NCBI RefSeq assembly: GCF_009601505.1
Contig: NZ_WITC01000078.1
Location: 1-64,000, forward strand
Direction: 5' to 3'
From: Sinorhizobium terangae
GTDB lineage: Bacteria > Pseudomonadota > Alphaproteobacteria > Rhizobiales > Rhizobiaceae
Length of the DNA: 64,000 nucleotides
The notes under the pieces were generated by a model. The model was not told the DNA's origin. It ran no database searches and saw nothing but the letters and a program-made list of their open reading frames with translations. Below are positions 9,503 through 18,542 of the stretch, one piece after another. Position 1 is the first letter of the stretch; each line of letters opens with the position of its first letter. A program made the position numbers and the translations under genes.

Positions 9503-11699
9503 GCGCGCAGACCTGATGATCGGCACCGTCGCTGAAGGCCTCCAGGCTCTCGTCGAAGGCCGGCATGGCGATCCTTTCTCCATCCTCGGTCGTCATCGAT
9601 ATGACGATCTCAACGTCGTAAGGGCCTTGCTGCCCGGCGCCGTCTCCGTGGACGTGGTCGAGTCCGATACCAACCGCGCGCTGACGCGGCTGGAGCTGAT
9701 TCATGAGGGCGGCCTTTTCGCCGGTGCGATCGGCAGCGTGGCCAGTTACCGCCTTCGCATCCACTGGCCTGATGCCGTGCAGGAGACGGAGGATCCTTAT
9801 TCATTCGGCCTTTTGCTCGGCGACCTCGATCTGCACCTGATCTCTCAGGGCACCCACTACGATCTTGGCCGCACACTTGGCGCCATTCCGATGGACGTCG
9901 ATGGTGTGCAGGGCGTGCGCTTTTCCGTATGGGCACCGAATGCGCGGCGGGTTTCCGTCGTCGGCGATTTCAACAGTTGGGATGGCCGCCGACATCCGAT
10001 GCGACTGCGGCCGTCAGCGGGCATATGGGAAATCTTCATTCCGCGCCTCACGCATGGAGAGCGCTATAAATACGAGCTGCTCGACGCTCACGGCAATCTC
10101 CTGCCTCAGAAAGCAGACCCGGTTGCCCGCGCCAGCGAAGCCGCACCCTCGACGGCTTCGATCGTCGCGTCGTCCAAACCTTTCCGCTGGAGCGACGAGG
10201 ACTGGATGCGCGCCCGCCGCGCCGAGCGATCGATCAACGGAGCAATCTCGGTCTATGAGGTGCATCCCGGGTCCTGGCTGAGGATCACCGAGGAGGGAAA
10301 CCGGCCGCTCGACTGGGTCGAGCTCAGCCAGCGGCTGATTCCCTATGCGCGGGATCTCGGCTTCACCCACATCGAATTCCTGCCGATCATGGAACATCCC
10401 TTCGGCGGCTCCTGGGGCTACCAGCCGCTCGGCCTCTTCGCTCCCACCGGTCGTTACGGCACGCCGGAGGATTTTGCCTACTTCGTCGACCGCTGCCATG
10501 CCGCGGACATCGGCGTCATCCTCGACTGGGTGCCGGCCCATTTTCCCACCGATGTCTGGGGGCTCGCCCGTTTCGACGGCACCGCGCTCTACGAGCATGA
10601 GGATCCGCGTGAGGGCTTCCACCGCGACTGGAACACGCTGATTTACAATCTTGGCCGCAACGAGGTGAAAGGATTCCTGATTGCCAGCGCGCTGGAATGG
10701 CTGGAGCATTATCACGTGGATGCGTTGCGCGTGGACGCAGTCGCCTCGATGCTCTACCGGGACTACAGCCGTGAGGAGGGTCAATGGATACCAAATCAAT
10801 ACGGCGGTCGCGAGAGCCTCGAAGCAGTGGAGTTCTTGAAGCACCTGAACAGCATCATCCATCAGCGCTTCCCCCATGCCTTCACCGCCGCGGAAGAGTC
10901 GACCGCCTGGCCGGATGTGACCAAGGCGCCCGAGGAGGGCGGCCTCGGCTTTGATTTCAAGTGGAACATGGGTTGGATGCACGACACGCTGCACTACATG
11001 CAGGAGGATCCAGTCTACCGCAAATACCACCACGGCGCGATGACCTTCGGCATGATCTACGCCTATTCCGAACGGTTCATGCTGCCGCTCTCCCATGACG
11101 AGGTCGTGCACGGCAAAGGTTCCTTGCTCGGGAAGATGCCCGGCGACCAGTGGCAGAGGCTGGCGAACCTGCGCGCCTATTACGCCTTCATGTGGGGTCA
11201 TCCAGGCAAGAAACTGCTCTTCATGGGCGGCGAGCTTGCCCAGGAAGCCGAATGGAGCCATGACGGCTCCGTTCATTGGGACCTGCTCGACCGGCCCGAT
11301 CATGCGGGCATTCAGCAACTGATCCGCGATCTTAATGGGCTTTATGTGCGAGAACCTGCGCTTCAGTTCGGCGACCTTGACCCGGCTGGCTTCGAATGGG
11401 CGGTTGCCGACGACGCGGAAAACTCCATCTACGGCATGCTCCGCAGCTCACAGGACCGCTCCTCGCATATCCTCATCATGTCCAACTTCACGCCGGTGCC
11501 GCGGCATGATTATCGCGTTGGCGTGCCGATAGAAGGACGCTTTGAGGTGGTGCTCAACACCGATGCCGCGATCTATGGAGGATCCAATCTCGGCCAGGCT
11601 GAAGCCTGGGCTGAACGCCATCCGGCGCATGGCAGGGACTTCTCCATCCTTCTTACACTGCCGCCGCTCGCGACGATCTTCCTGCGGTGGAAGCGGTAG
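9492..11699 (+). CDS. glgB: 1,4-alpha-glucan branching enzyme
   Basis: GlgB (735 residues) cuts alpha-1,4 chains and re-attaches them as alpha-1,6 branches, making more acceptor ends for GlgE. Order: N1/N2 carbohydrate-binding modules (about 1-220; [20 protein letters not shown]), GH13 barrel with nucleophile D415 (LRVDAVASM), acid/base in AEEST (468-469) and the SHDEVVHGK loop, then a C-terminal beta domain. The length is normal for the family. The start MRYERADLM is used because it overlaps the treS end by 11 bp; the upstream part of the same frame is antisense-like sequence inside treS. It ends the operon. No glgA, glgC or glgX is present in the window, which fits a GlgE-route glucan system. 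Confidence 0.94.
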   Translation: MRYERADLMIGTVAEGLQALVEGRHGDPFSILGRHRYDDLNVVRALLPGAVSVDVVESDTNRALTRLELIHEGGLFAGAIGSVASYRLRIHWPDAVQETEDPYSFGLLLGDLDLHLISQGTHYDLGRTLGAIPMDVDGVQGVRFSVWAPNARRVSVVGDFNSWDGRRHPMRLRPSAGIWEIFIPRLTHGERYKYELLDAHGNLLPQKADPVARASEAAPSTASIVASSKPFRWSDEDWMRARRAERSINGAISVYEVHPGSWLRITEEGNRPLDWVELSQRLIPYARDLGFTHIEFLPIMEHPFGGSWGYQPLGLFAPTGRYGTPEDFAYFVDRCHAADIGVILDWVPAHFPTDVWGLARFDGTALYEHEDPREGFHRDWNTLIYNLGRNEVKGFLIASALEWLEHYHVDALRVDAVASMLYRDYSREEGQWIPNQYGGRESLEAVEFLKHLNSIIHQRFPHAFTAAEESTAWPDVTKAPEEGGLGFDFKWNMGWMHDTLHYMQEDPVYRKYHHGAMTFGMIYAYSERFMLPLSHDEVVHGKGSLLGKMPGDQWQRLANLRAYYAFMWGHPGKKLLFMGGELAQEAEWSHDGSVHWDLLDRPDHAGIQQLIRDLNGLYVREPALQFGDLDPAGFEWAVADDAENSIYGMLRSSQDRSSHILIMSNFTPVPRHDYRVGVPIEGRFEVVLNTDAAIYGGSNLGQAEAWAERHPAHGRDFSILLTLPPLATIFLRWKR

Positions 11700-11815
11700 G
11701 AGGTCCGACCGGATGGGCTTGCGAAAGTCATCACGCACTTCAGCGAGGGATCGTCAAACGCGCGTTCGGCGCATCACGCCTTGCTCCTGCACATCATCCC
11801 GTATTGGCGAATCGT

Positions 11816-12757
11816 CTACCTGAATTCGATCGCGGCCGCCCCGCTGGAACGGGCGGTGGGGGCAGCGGTCCCGTCGTCAGCGCTCGCGTGCTTTTTCAGT
11901 TCGCTCATGAGATCCCGCACAATCTTCGAAGGCCGCCCGTTTGGCGGCAACAGCAGGAGTGTACGAAAATAGACGGCCCGTTCAAACGGGCGAATGACGA
12001 TATTTTTGCCGAGAAATGGTTCGGCCGTGATCGGGTTCACTACGCCGCAACCCAGCCCCGCATTCACCATCGCGCATATCGTCGTCGAGTAGGGCGTCTC
12101 AAGCACGATCTTCGGCTTCACCGCCTCAGCCTCGAAGATCGCGTCAATCTGCCTCCGGGTGGTGTCCTCCGGGGCGAGTGCGATGAAGGCTTCGCCATGC
12201 AGGTCCTGGGGACATATGACCGTCCGCTCCGTCAGGTGGTGATTGGCTGGCAATGCAATGGCCGTGCGATAGTTCGCGAAAGGCTGAGCGTCGACACCGG
12301 CCAAATCGATCTCATCGGCCGCCAGGCCGATATCGAATTGCCCGGAGCTAACGAGATCCTTCACCATCGAGGACATTCGGGCCTGGAATGTAATCGCCAC
12401 TTCGGGGTGCCGTTTTTGAAACGCGTAGAGCGCCTTTGGAACAACATTGGTGCTGAGTGCCGAAAGACTGGCCAGTCGAATTTCCCCGGAGCCGAAATCG
12501 CGAATGCGTGCCGCTGCGCTGCGCAGATGAATAAGTCCCGTGAAGGACTGCTCGACCTCGCGAAAGAAAAGCTGCGCCTCCGAAGTCGGCACCAGCCGTC
12601 CATTGATCCGATGGAAGAGTGCAAGCCCGGTGCCGCGCTCGAGTTCCTGGATGGCTTTGCTGACAGCCGGCTGCGAAATCCTCAGGACTTCGGCGGCGCG
12701 TGAGGCTGTGCCATTGGTCATCACTGCATGGAAAACTTCGATCTGACGCAGATTCAT
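11816..12757 (-). CDS. LysR-family transcriptional regulator
   Basis: A 313-residue LysR regulator: N-terminal HTH (MNLRQIEVFHAVM to about residue 60, with ASRAAEVLRISQPAVSKAI) and a periplasmic-binding-type effector domain (about 90-295). The start at MNLRQ is chosen over an ATG 21 bp upstream because LysR proteins normally begin a few residues before this motif. It is transcribed divergently from a PLP-dependent lyase and a peptide-type ABC importer. A direct repeat in the 106-bp gap is a candidate binding site. The likely role is activation of the divergent operon in response to its sulfur amino acid or peptide substrate; this is inferred from context. Confidence 0.9.
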   Translation of the reverse strand: MNLRQIEVFHAVMTNGTASRAAEVLRISQPAVSKAIQELERGTGLALFHRINGRLVPTSEAQLFFREVEQSFTGLIHLRSAAARIRDFGSGEIRLASLSALSTNVVPKALYAFQKRHPEVAITFQARMSSMVKDLVSSGQFDIGLAADEIDLAGVDAQPFANYRTAIALPANHHLTERTVICPQDLHGEAFIALAPEDTTRRQIDAIFEAEAVKPKIVLETPYSTTICAMVNAGLGCGVVNPITAEPFLGKNIVIRPFERAVYFRTLLLLPPNGRPSKIVRDLMSELKKHASADDGTAAPTARSSGAAAIEFR

Positions 12758-12781
12758 GGATTTCCCTATAACCCACAAGAA

Positions 12782-12817
12782 TAGACGGCATCGATCTTAA
12801 TATTAGACGGAATAGAT
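12782..12817. promoter_or_regulatory. Direct repeat in LysR divergent intergenic region
   Basis: TAGACGGCATCGAT (12782-12795) and TAGACGGAATAGAT (12804-12817) match at 12 of 14 positions and start 22 bp apart, about two helical turns. They lie between the divergent lysR and lyase starts, where a LysR-type recognition/activation pair would be expected. Confidence 0.45.
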
Positions 12818-12863
12818 AGCCAACTGCTTAAATCCTCCTTGCAACGAAGAGGAGCAGACAGGA

Positions 12864-14051
12864 ATGAAGGATCACACGACGTGTGTGGTGACGCCGAAGG
12901 TAAAGACCGATGGCTTCGATCCGCTCGGGGTCGCAGTCCATCGCGGCTCGACGATCACGTTCAGGTCCGCCGAGGAATACGCCAACCGCGCTGCGCGCGG
13001 CATGGACGGTTATTCCTACGGCCTGTACGGAACACCAACGACACGCACGCTGGAGCGAAAGATTACTCAATTGGAGCAGGGCGCCAGGACGTTCCTGACA
13101 CCCTCCGGACAAGCTTCAAATGCAATCTCGATGGTCGCGTTTGTTGGGGCAGGGGACAAGGTTCTCATTGCAGACAACTGCTACCCTCCAGTTCGCGATT
13201 TCGCGACCAATGACCTGAAACGTCTCGGGGTGACTGCAGGCTTCTATGATCCCTCCTCGCCGCGCGATCTTGAGCGTCGCATCGACGATCGGACACGAAT
13301 GGTCTGGTGCGAGTCTCCCGGCTCGACCACAATGGAAATCCAGGACCTGCCAGCAATCGTCGAGATCGCCCATGGTGCAGGTGCGCTTGTCGGATGCGAC
13401 AACACGTGGGCGACGCCGCTCAACTACAAGCCGCTGTGTCATGGCGTTGATATCGTCACGGAGGCTTTGACGAAATACGTGTCCGGCCACTCCGACGTCC
13501 TCATGGGATCCATCACAGTGTCCACAGAGGCCCTCGCCGGTTCGATACGCGGGGTGCTGGGACGATACGGGATCGGGGTGTCACCGGACGACGCGGCGTT
13601 GGTGCTGCGCGGCATGGAAACCCTCCCTGTCAGGCTTGCTTATGCATTCGAGTCTGCGTTGGAACTGGCAGCGATTTTCCGTGACCATCCGCTCGTCGAT
13701 CGTGTCCTGTTCCCGCCGATGCCTGGCTGCCCGGGACATGAACTCTGGAAGCGTGACTTTCTTGGCGCAAGCGGCGTTTTCAGCGTGGTGTTCAAGCCTG
13801 AAGTATCCGCCCACGTCGCCGCAACGCTAGACACACTGCAGGTCTTCGCGATTGGGGCATCCTGGGGCGGCACGCGCAGTCTTGTTGCGCCGATGCAGGT
13901 GCGGGCAAATCGAAGCGCAACCGAATGGACGGATGACGACCTGCTTCTGCGCGTCAGTGCAGGCCTTGAGGCGCGCGAGGACTTGCGCGCTGACATCGAG
14001 CGGATGCTTGCCGCCTTGGAGGAGAAAGCCGCCGTGCGCGGCGCCTGGTAA
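12864..14051 (+). CDS. PLP-dependent Cys/Met metabolism enzyme (cystathionine beta-lyase type)
   Basis: A 395-residue fold-type I PLP enzyme of the Cys/Met metabolism family. The Schiff-base lysine is K204 (EALTKYVSGHSD), the pyridine-nitrogen aspartate is D179 (GCDNTWATP), and the SGQASNA segment (81-87) binds the cofactor phosphate. The C-terminal signature ASWGGTRSLV is the one seen in MetC-like beta-lyases, so C-S cleavage of cystathionine or a cysteine conjugate, giving pyruvate, ammonia and a thiol, is the best guess. AGGAG precedes the ATG. The next four or five genes encode a peptide-type importer in the same direction, suggesting that the enzyme cleaves an imported sulfur compound. 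Gamma-lyase or racemase activity cannot be excluded. Confidence 0.85.
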   Translation: MKDHTTCVVTPKVKTDGFDPLGVAVHRGSTITFRSAEEYANRAARGMDGYSYGLYGTPTTRTLERKITQLEQGARTFLTPSGQASNAISMVAFVGAGDKVLIADNCYPPVRDFATNDLKRLGVTAGFYDPSSPRDLERRIDDRTRMVWCESPGSTTMEIQDLPAIVEIAHGAGALVGCDNTWATPLNYKPLCHGVDIVTEALTKYVSGHSDVLMGSITVSTEALAGSIRGVLGRYGIGVSPDDAALVLRGMETLPVRLAYAFESALELAAIFRDHPLVDRVLFPPMPGCPGHELWKRDFLGASGVFSVVFKPEVSAHVAATLDTLQVFAIGASWGGTRSLVAPMQVRANRSATEWTDDDLLLRVSAGLEAREDLRADIERMLAALEEKAAVRGAW

Positions 14052-14103
14052 CCGCGCTGGAGAGAGCGCAATACACACTCAACAACAAAAGAGGGGAATG
14101 AAG

Positions 14104-15702
14104 ATGAGTAAGAGGATTTCGTCGTTCACAATAAACCGACGCCATTTCCTGGGCGGATTGTCAGGGATTGTCTGTGTCACGGCGGGTGCAAGCTTGCTTC
14201 CCCGCATCGCATCGGCAGCAGTGGAGGAGGGCACACTAAAGGTGGCCATCGCCAAGGCTGCCGGCGATCTCAATCCGCACAAATACACCGGCCTCTTTGC
14301 CGTGCAGGATCTCCTGTTCGAGCCGCTGTTCAAATACGCTCATGACGGGAGCATCGAGCCCGGCCTGGCGACGGAATGGTCGGTGGAAGACGGCGGCAAG
14401 TTGCTGAACATTACGCTTCGCGAGGGCGTGACTTTCCACGACGGGGCGCCTTTTGATGCCGCGGCGCTCAAATGGAATCTCGACCGTTGGATCGGAATCG
14501 AAGCCAACAACTGGATGAACTCGTCGCGTCTTTTCGCCGGCCTTGACATCGTCGACGACCATCATGTGCGAATTCTGTTCCGCGAACCGGTGCTTGGTCT
14601 CCTGCAGGAGTTTTCCTATGTTCGGCCCGTCCGCTTCCTGAGCCCGCATTCGGTCGGCGAAGATGGAAGCTACAAGGAGCCCATTGGAACCGGTCCATGG
14701 CGCCAGGGCAGCAGTAGCAACGAGGCAAGCCTCTTCGAGCGCTACGAAGACTATTGGGGTGACAAGCCCGCCTTCCCGAAACTCGAAGTTAGAGTTCTGC
14801 CGGACTCCCGCGGTCGCATGGCAGCGCTCAGAGCTGGTGATATCGACCTGATCGGGGGTGCGTTCGCGTCGCCGCTCACCGCTACGGAGGCGCAAACCCT
14901 GAGTGCAGCGGGCGTCCAAGTCGTGATCGATCCGGGCACCACGACGATGGTGATGGCTTTCAATCCCGATCGTGTAGACGCTTTGAAGGATCCCACGGTA
15001 CGCAAGGCTATCAATATCGGCATCGATCGAACGGCGATCTCCCAGGTTCTTTATCGCGGCCTTGCGGCTTCTACTGGAAACCTGTTCTCGCCGAACGTGC
15101 CGATGTCGGGCAACCGCTACGAAACGCCGGTCCGCGACATCGAGGCAGCGAAGGCCCTCCTTGAGGAAGCAGGCTGGACCGGTGAACCGGTGCGTTCGAA
15201 GAACGGCCAGCAACTGGCGCTCGAACTCGTCGTCAGCGAGGAGCAGATTCCGGGCTCTCGGTCCGTGGCCGAGGTCATCCAGTCAGAGTTGATGGAGCTT
15301 GGCATCCAGGTGACGATCCGCTCGGTCGATCACGCGTCACGGCACAGCGATATCCCCGAACGCAAATTCGATCTCGCCTTCTTTCAGACCTTCGGCGCTC
15401 CTTACGAGCCGTTCGGTACGATCGTCGGGCTGTTCCTTTCGACTTACGACAATGGCGTCGACGGAAAGCTGTTCATCGATGCGGAGCATCTTGACCCGCT
15501 GGTGACGGCCGCAATGTCTGCGTCGGAAGACGAAATGGGTGCAGCGCTTCAGAAAGTCTACGACTGGCTGCACGATAATGACGCGATCGCACCGCTCCTG
15601 CTTGTACCGGGCATCTGGGCCCATTCGGACCGCGTCAGCGGCTTCGAGGGTCCAGCGACCGAATACGACATGCCCTACGAGCACATTTCGCTGGTGGAAT
15701 GA
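14104..15702 (+). CDS. ABC transporter substrate-binding protein, family 5 (peptide/nickel type)
   Basis: A 532-residue extracytoplasmic receptor of the DppA/OppA family. It starts MSKRISSFTINRRHFLGGLSG, with a twin-arginine motif (RRHFLGG) and an AxA-type cleavage site near residue 37, so it is probably exported folded by Tat. The family-5 signature is around GLATEWSVEDGGKLLNITLR and GVTFHDGAPFDA. The ATG at 14104 is preferred over the one at 14098 because GAGGGG then sits 7 bp upstream instead of 1. It is the first transport gene after the lyase gene (52 bp) and is followed by two permeases and two ATPases. Ligand unknown; it could be a peptide or a thiol conjugate. Confidence 0.88.
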   Translation: MSKRISSFTINRRHFLGGLSGIVCVTAGASLLPRIASAAVEEGTLKVAIAKAAGDLNPHKYTGLFAVQDLLFEPLFKYAHDGSIEPGLATEWSVEDGGKLLNITLREGVTFHDGAPFDAAALKWNLDRWIGIEANNWMNSSRLFAGLDIVDDHHVRILFREPVLGLLQEFSYVRPVRFLSPHSVGEDGSYKEPIGTGPWRQGSSSNEASLFERYEDYWGDKPAFPKLEVRVLPDSRGRMAALRAGDIDLIGGAFASPLTATEAQTLSAAGVQVVIDPGTTTMVMAFNPDRVDALKDPTVRKAINIGIDRTAISQVLYRGLAASTGNLFSPNVPMSGNRYETPVRDIEAAKALLEEAGWTGEPVRSKNGQQLALELVVSEEQIPGSRSVAEVIQSELMELGIQVTIRSVDHASRHSDIPERKFDLAFFQTFGAPYEPFGTIVGLFLSTYDNGVDGKLFIDAEHLDPLVTAAMSASEDEMGAALQKVYDWLHDNDAIAPLLLVPGIWAHSDRVSGFEGPATEYDMPYEHISLVE

Positions 15703-15712
15703 GGAGGAGACG

Positions 15713-16648
15713 GTGATCCGCTTTATCGTCAAAAGAGCACGCAATGCCGTCATCCTTTTGTTTCTGGCATCGCTGCTCTGCTTTACGCTGGTGGTTTCAG
15801 CGCCAGGCAATGTGGCAATCCTGATTGCCGAGTTGAGGACGCCGACGGCCACCAAGGAGGACATCGCCAAGGTGGCAGAGGAGATCGGCCTCAACAAGCC
15901 GCTTCTTATCCGCTACGCCGACTGGCTGACGGGCGCGGCGCAGGGAGATTTCGGGATCTCTTATAAAACCGGCGAGGAGGTCGGTGCGTCGCTCAGAAGC
16001 CGGCTATCGGTGACAGCGACGCTCGTCGCCGGAGGGGCGGCCGTCGCCTTCGTGCTCAGTCTCGTCCTCGGATTTGCTGGCGCGCTCGCTGCCCACCGGC
16101 TTCCCGACCACCTGACGCGGGGGCTGGCGCTTCTCGGCGCCTCCACGCCCTCCTTCTTCGTGGGAGCGTTGCTGGTCTATGCCTTCTCGGTGTCGCTGCG
16201 GCTCTTTCCTACTTTCGGCTACGACGGGTTTGCAAGCTTCATTCTTCCATGGCTCACGTTGGGGTTTCTGCCGGCCGCGGTGCTCAGCCGCGTAATCCGC
16301 GTCGGGCTGGAAGAAGTCATGGCGCGTCCTTTTGTCCAGACGGCCATGAGCAAAGGCTTCAGCCGCCCTCGTATTCTCATTCGAGACGCGCTTCCCAACA
16401 TCGCCCCCACCTACCTTAACGCGCTTGGCACCCAAGTGGGCGTTATGGTGGTCGGAGCAGTGGTTGTTGAGCCGCTCTTTGCCTGGCAGGGGATCGCGGA
16501 CCTGTTTCTCACCGGTGTGCGTTTCCGCGACTTCATGGTGGTGCAGGCCTGTCTGCTGATCTTCATCACCTTCTTCATCATTTTGAACGTGATCGTCGAC
16601 ATTGCGATGATGCTTACCGATCCTCGTCAGCGTCGTCAGAGGACCTAA
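15713..16648 (+). CDS. ABC transporter permease, DppB/OppB type
   Basis: A 311-residue inner-membrane permease starting at GTG (VIRFIVKRARNAVILLF), with GAGGAGG just upstream and 10 bp after the receptor gene. About six membrane segments are visible: one near residue 10-30, a long first periplasmic loop, then five C-terminal helices. The cytoplasmic EAA-like loop (EEVMARPFVQTAMSKGF and after) contacts the ATPases. It forms a heterodimer with the next permease. The N-terminal topology is the usual B-type peptide permease arrangement. Confidence 0.9.
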   Translation: MIRFIVKRARNAVILLFLASLLCFTLVVSAPGNVAILIAELRTPTATKEDIAKVAEEIGLNKPLLIRYADWLTGAAQGDFGISYKTGEEVGASLRSRLSVTATLVAGGAAVAFVLSLVLGFAGALAAHRLPDHLTRGLALLGASTPSFFVGALLVYAFSVSLRLFPTFGYDGFASFILPWLTLGFLPAAVLSRVIRVGLEEVMARPFVQTAMSKGFSRPRILIRDALPNIAPTYLNALGTQVGVMVVGAVVVEPLFAWQGIADLFLTGVRFRDFMVVQACLLIFITFFIILNVIVDIAMMLTDPRQRRQRT

Positions 16649-16650
16649 TC

Positions 16651-17544
16651 ATGAATATTGCTTCCACGTTCCTCGGAGCGCTGAAACGGATGCCGCGCGC
16701 AGCGGTAGTGGCCATCGGCTTCTTCGTTTTTGCAGGCGCTTTCGCGCCGTTCCTTGCGCCACACGACCCGAACGCTCAAAACCTGCTGATTGCGGGAGAG
16801 GGCCCGTCAACGGCGCATTGGCTCGGCGTCGACCACCTCGGACGCGATACCCTGAGCCGCCTCATAATGGCTGCTCGCACTTCGCTCGTCGGCGTGTGCC
16901 TGGTGCTGGCCCTGGCCCATTCGATCGGCATCGCCATCGGCACGATTGCGGGTTATCGGCGCGGCTGGACGGATGAGGTCCTGATGCGCATCGTCGACGT
17001 CGGTCTCGCCATCCCCAGCTTGATTGTTTCGCTGGCGGTGATTGGCATCTTCGGGGCGAGCTATTGGAATATGATCCTCGCGCTGGCGCTCGCGTGGTGG
17101 CCGGGCAGTGCGCGCATCAGTCGAGCAGTTGCCGTGAACGCCATGAACAGGCCGCACATGGAAGCGCTGCGAGTTCTCGGTGCCAGCCCTTTGCGTATCT
17201 ATTTCGTTCATTTGCTGCCGGCGACCCTCGGTGCTGTGCTTGTCTATGCCACGGCTGATGCCGGCGCCGTTGCGCTCGCCATTGCCACCTTGAGCTTCCT
17301 CGGACTCGGCATCCAGCCACCGACTCCGGAATGGGGACAGATGCTGGTCGACGCGCTTCCGTATCTGGAGGCCGATCCAAGACAAGTGATGCTGCCCGGA
17401 ATTGCGCTGACCTTGGCGGTGATCGGGTTCAACATTCTCGGCGAAGCCGTTGCTCTGAACCGTGTGCCGAAACCGCTTGGCTCCGCTCTGCTCGCCAGCC
17501 GCCGCCGTGTAACGGCACTCTGGACAAAGGAAACTGCCGTATGA
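16651..17544 (+). CDS. ABC transporter permease, DppC/OppC type
   Basis: A 297-residue permease that pairs with the upstream B-type subunit. It has the C-type N-terminus, with one helix followed by the APFLAPHDPNAQN periplasmic segment, the HWLGVDHLGRDTLSRL signature typical of DppC/OppC, and the EAA loop near NRPHMEALRVLGASPLRIY. It begins 2 bp after the preceding stop and overlaps the next gene by 4 bp (ATGA), so translation is coupled through the operon. Confidence 0.91.
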   Translation: MNIASTFLGALKRMPRAAVVAIGFFVFAGAFAPFLAPHDPNAQNLLIAGEGPSTAHWLGVDHLGRDTLSRLIMAARTSLVGVCLVLALAHSIGIAIGTIAGYRRGWTDEVLMRIVDVGLAIPSLIVSLAVIGIFGASYWNMILALALAWWPGSARISRAVAVNAMNRPHMEALRVLGASPLRIYFVHLLPATLGAVLVYATADAGAVALAIATLSFLGLGIQPPTPEWGQMLVDALPYLEADPRQVMLPGIALTLAVIGFNILGEAVALNRVPKPLGSALLASRRRVTALWTKETAV

Positions 17545-18542
17545 CCAAGCAACCGCTTCTCGAGGTCACGAACCTTACCGTCGATCTTTTGACAGCACAG
17601 ACAGCCGTGCGTCCCGTCGATGGTGTCAGCTACAGTCTCAATCGCCGCGAAACCTTGGCAGTCGTGGGGGAGAGCGGCAGCGGCAAGACCGTGATGAATT
17701 TCGCCCCGCTCGGCCTTGCGCCTATCGGTGTGGTGGCGGATGTATCGGGTTCGATCCGATTTGATGGAATGGAACTCGTCGGTGCTGGCGAGGACAGCCT
17801 TCGAGCCTTGCGAGGCAAATCGGTCGGTTTCATCTTTCAGGATCCGATGAGTGCGCTCAATCCCGCTCGTGCCATCGGAAGGCAGATTGCCGAGATGGCG
17901 GAATATCATCTCGGCATGACCGCAAGGGCGGCCGAAGCGCGGGCGCTCGACCTCATTCGCTTGGTCGGAATTTCAGATCCGTCCGCGCGACTGAGGCAAT
18001 ATCCGCACGAACTATCCGGCGGTCTGCGTCAGCGCGTCATGATCGCGATTGCCGTTGCCGCGGAACCCAAGCTTCTGATCGCCGACGAGCCGACGACCGC
18101 ACTCGATGTGACCGTCCAGGCCCAGATCCTGAAGCTTCTCAAGGAGATCCAGGCAAAACTGGAAATGGCGATGGTGCTGATCACCCATGACATGGGCGTG
18201 GTCGCAAGTGCGGCCGACCGCGTCGTGGTGATGTATGCCGGACGCAACGTCGAAACAGGGCCTGTCGAAAAGGTTCTGGTGAGCCCACGGCATCCCTATA
18301 CGATGGGTCTGATCGACGCGATTCCAAGTCGGTCGGATCCGGTCGGAGCGCCGTTCCGCGGCTTGCCCGGAATGCCGCCGGTGCTTTCTGCGCCCATTCC
18401 AGGCTGCGCTTTCGAACCACGCTGTCCACATTCAGTGCCGGCGTGCCGCACACATCGTCCCAAACTCGAACGCACCGTTGATGCGGCCATATTAGCTGCC
18501 TGTCCGGTGCTCAACACAAGCTGCAAGGAACGCATCGGATGA
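17541..18542 (+). CDS. ABC transporter ATP-binding protein, DppD/OppD type
   Basis: A 333-residue ATPase with Walker A GESGSGKT, Q-loop IFQDPMSALNP, signature LSGGLRQRVMIA, Walker B LLIADEPTTALD and switch histidine in THDMG. The C-terminal oligopeptide-transporter extension carries the CAFEPRCPHSVPAC cysteine motif found in OppD/DppD. It starts at the ATG overlapping the permease stop and overlaps the following ATPase by 4 bp. It powers import in a heterodimer with the next gene. Confidence 0.92.
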   Translation: MTKQPLLEVTNLTVDLLTAQTAVRPVDGVSYSLNRRETLAVVGESGSGKTVMNFAPLGLAPIGVVADVSGSIRFDGMELVGAGEDSLRALRGKSVGFIFQDPMSALNPARAIGRQIAEMAEYHLGMTARAAEARALDLIRLVGISDPSARLRQYPHELSGGLRQRVMIAIAVAAEPKLLIADEPTTALDVTVQAQILKLLKEIQAKLEMAMVLITHDMGVVASAADRVVVMYAGRNVETGPVEKVLVSPRHPYTMGLIDAIPSRSDPVGAPFRGLPGMPPVLSAPIPGCAFEPRCPHSVPACRTHRPKLERTVDAAILAACPVLNTSCKERIG

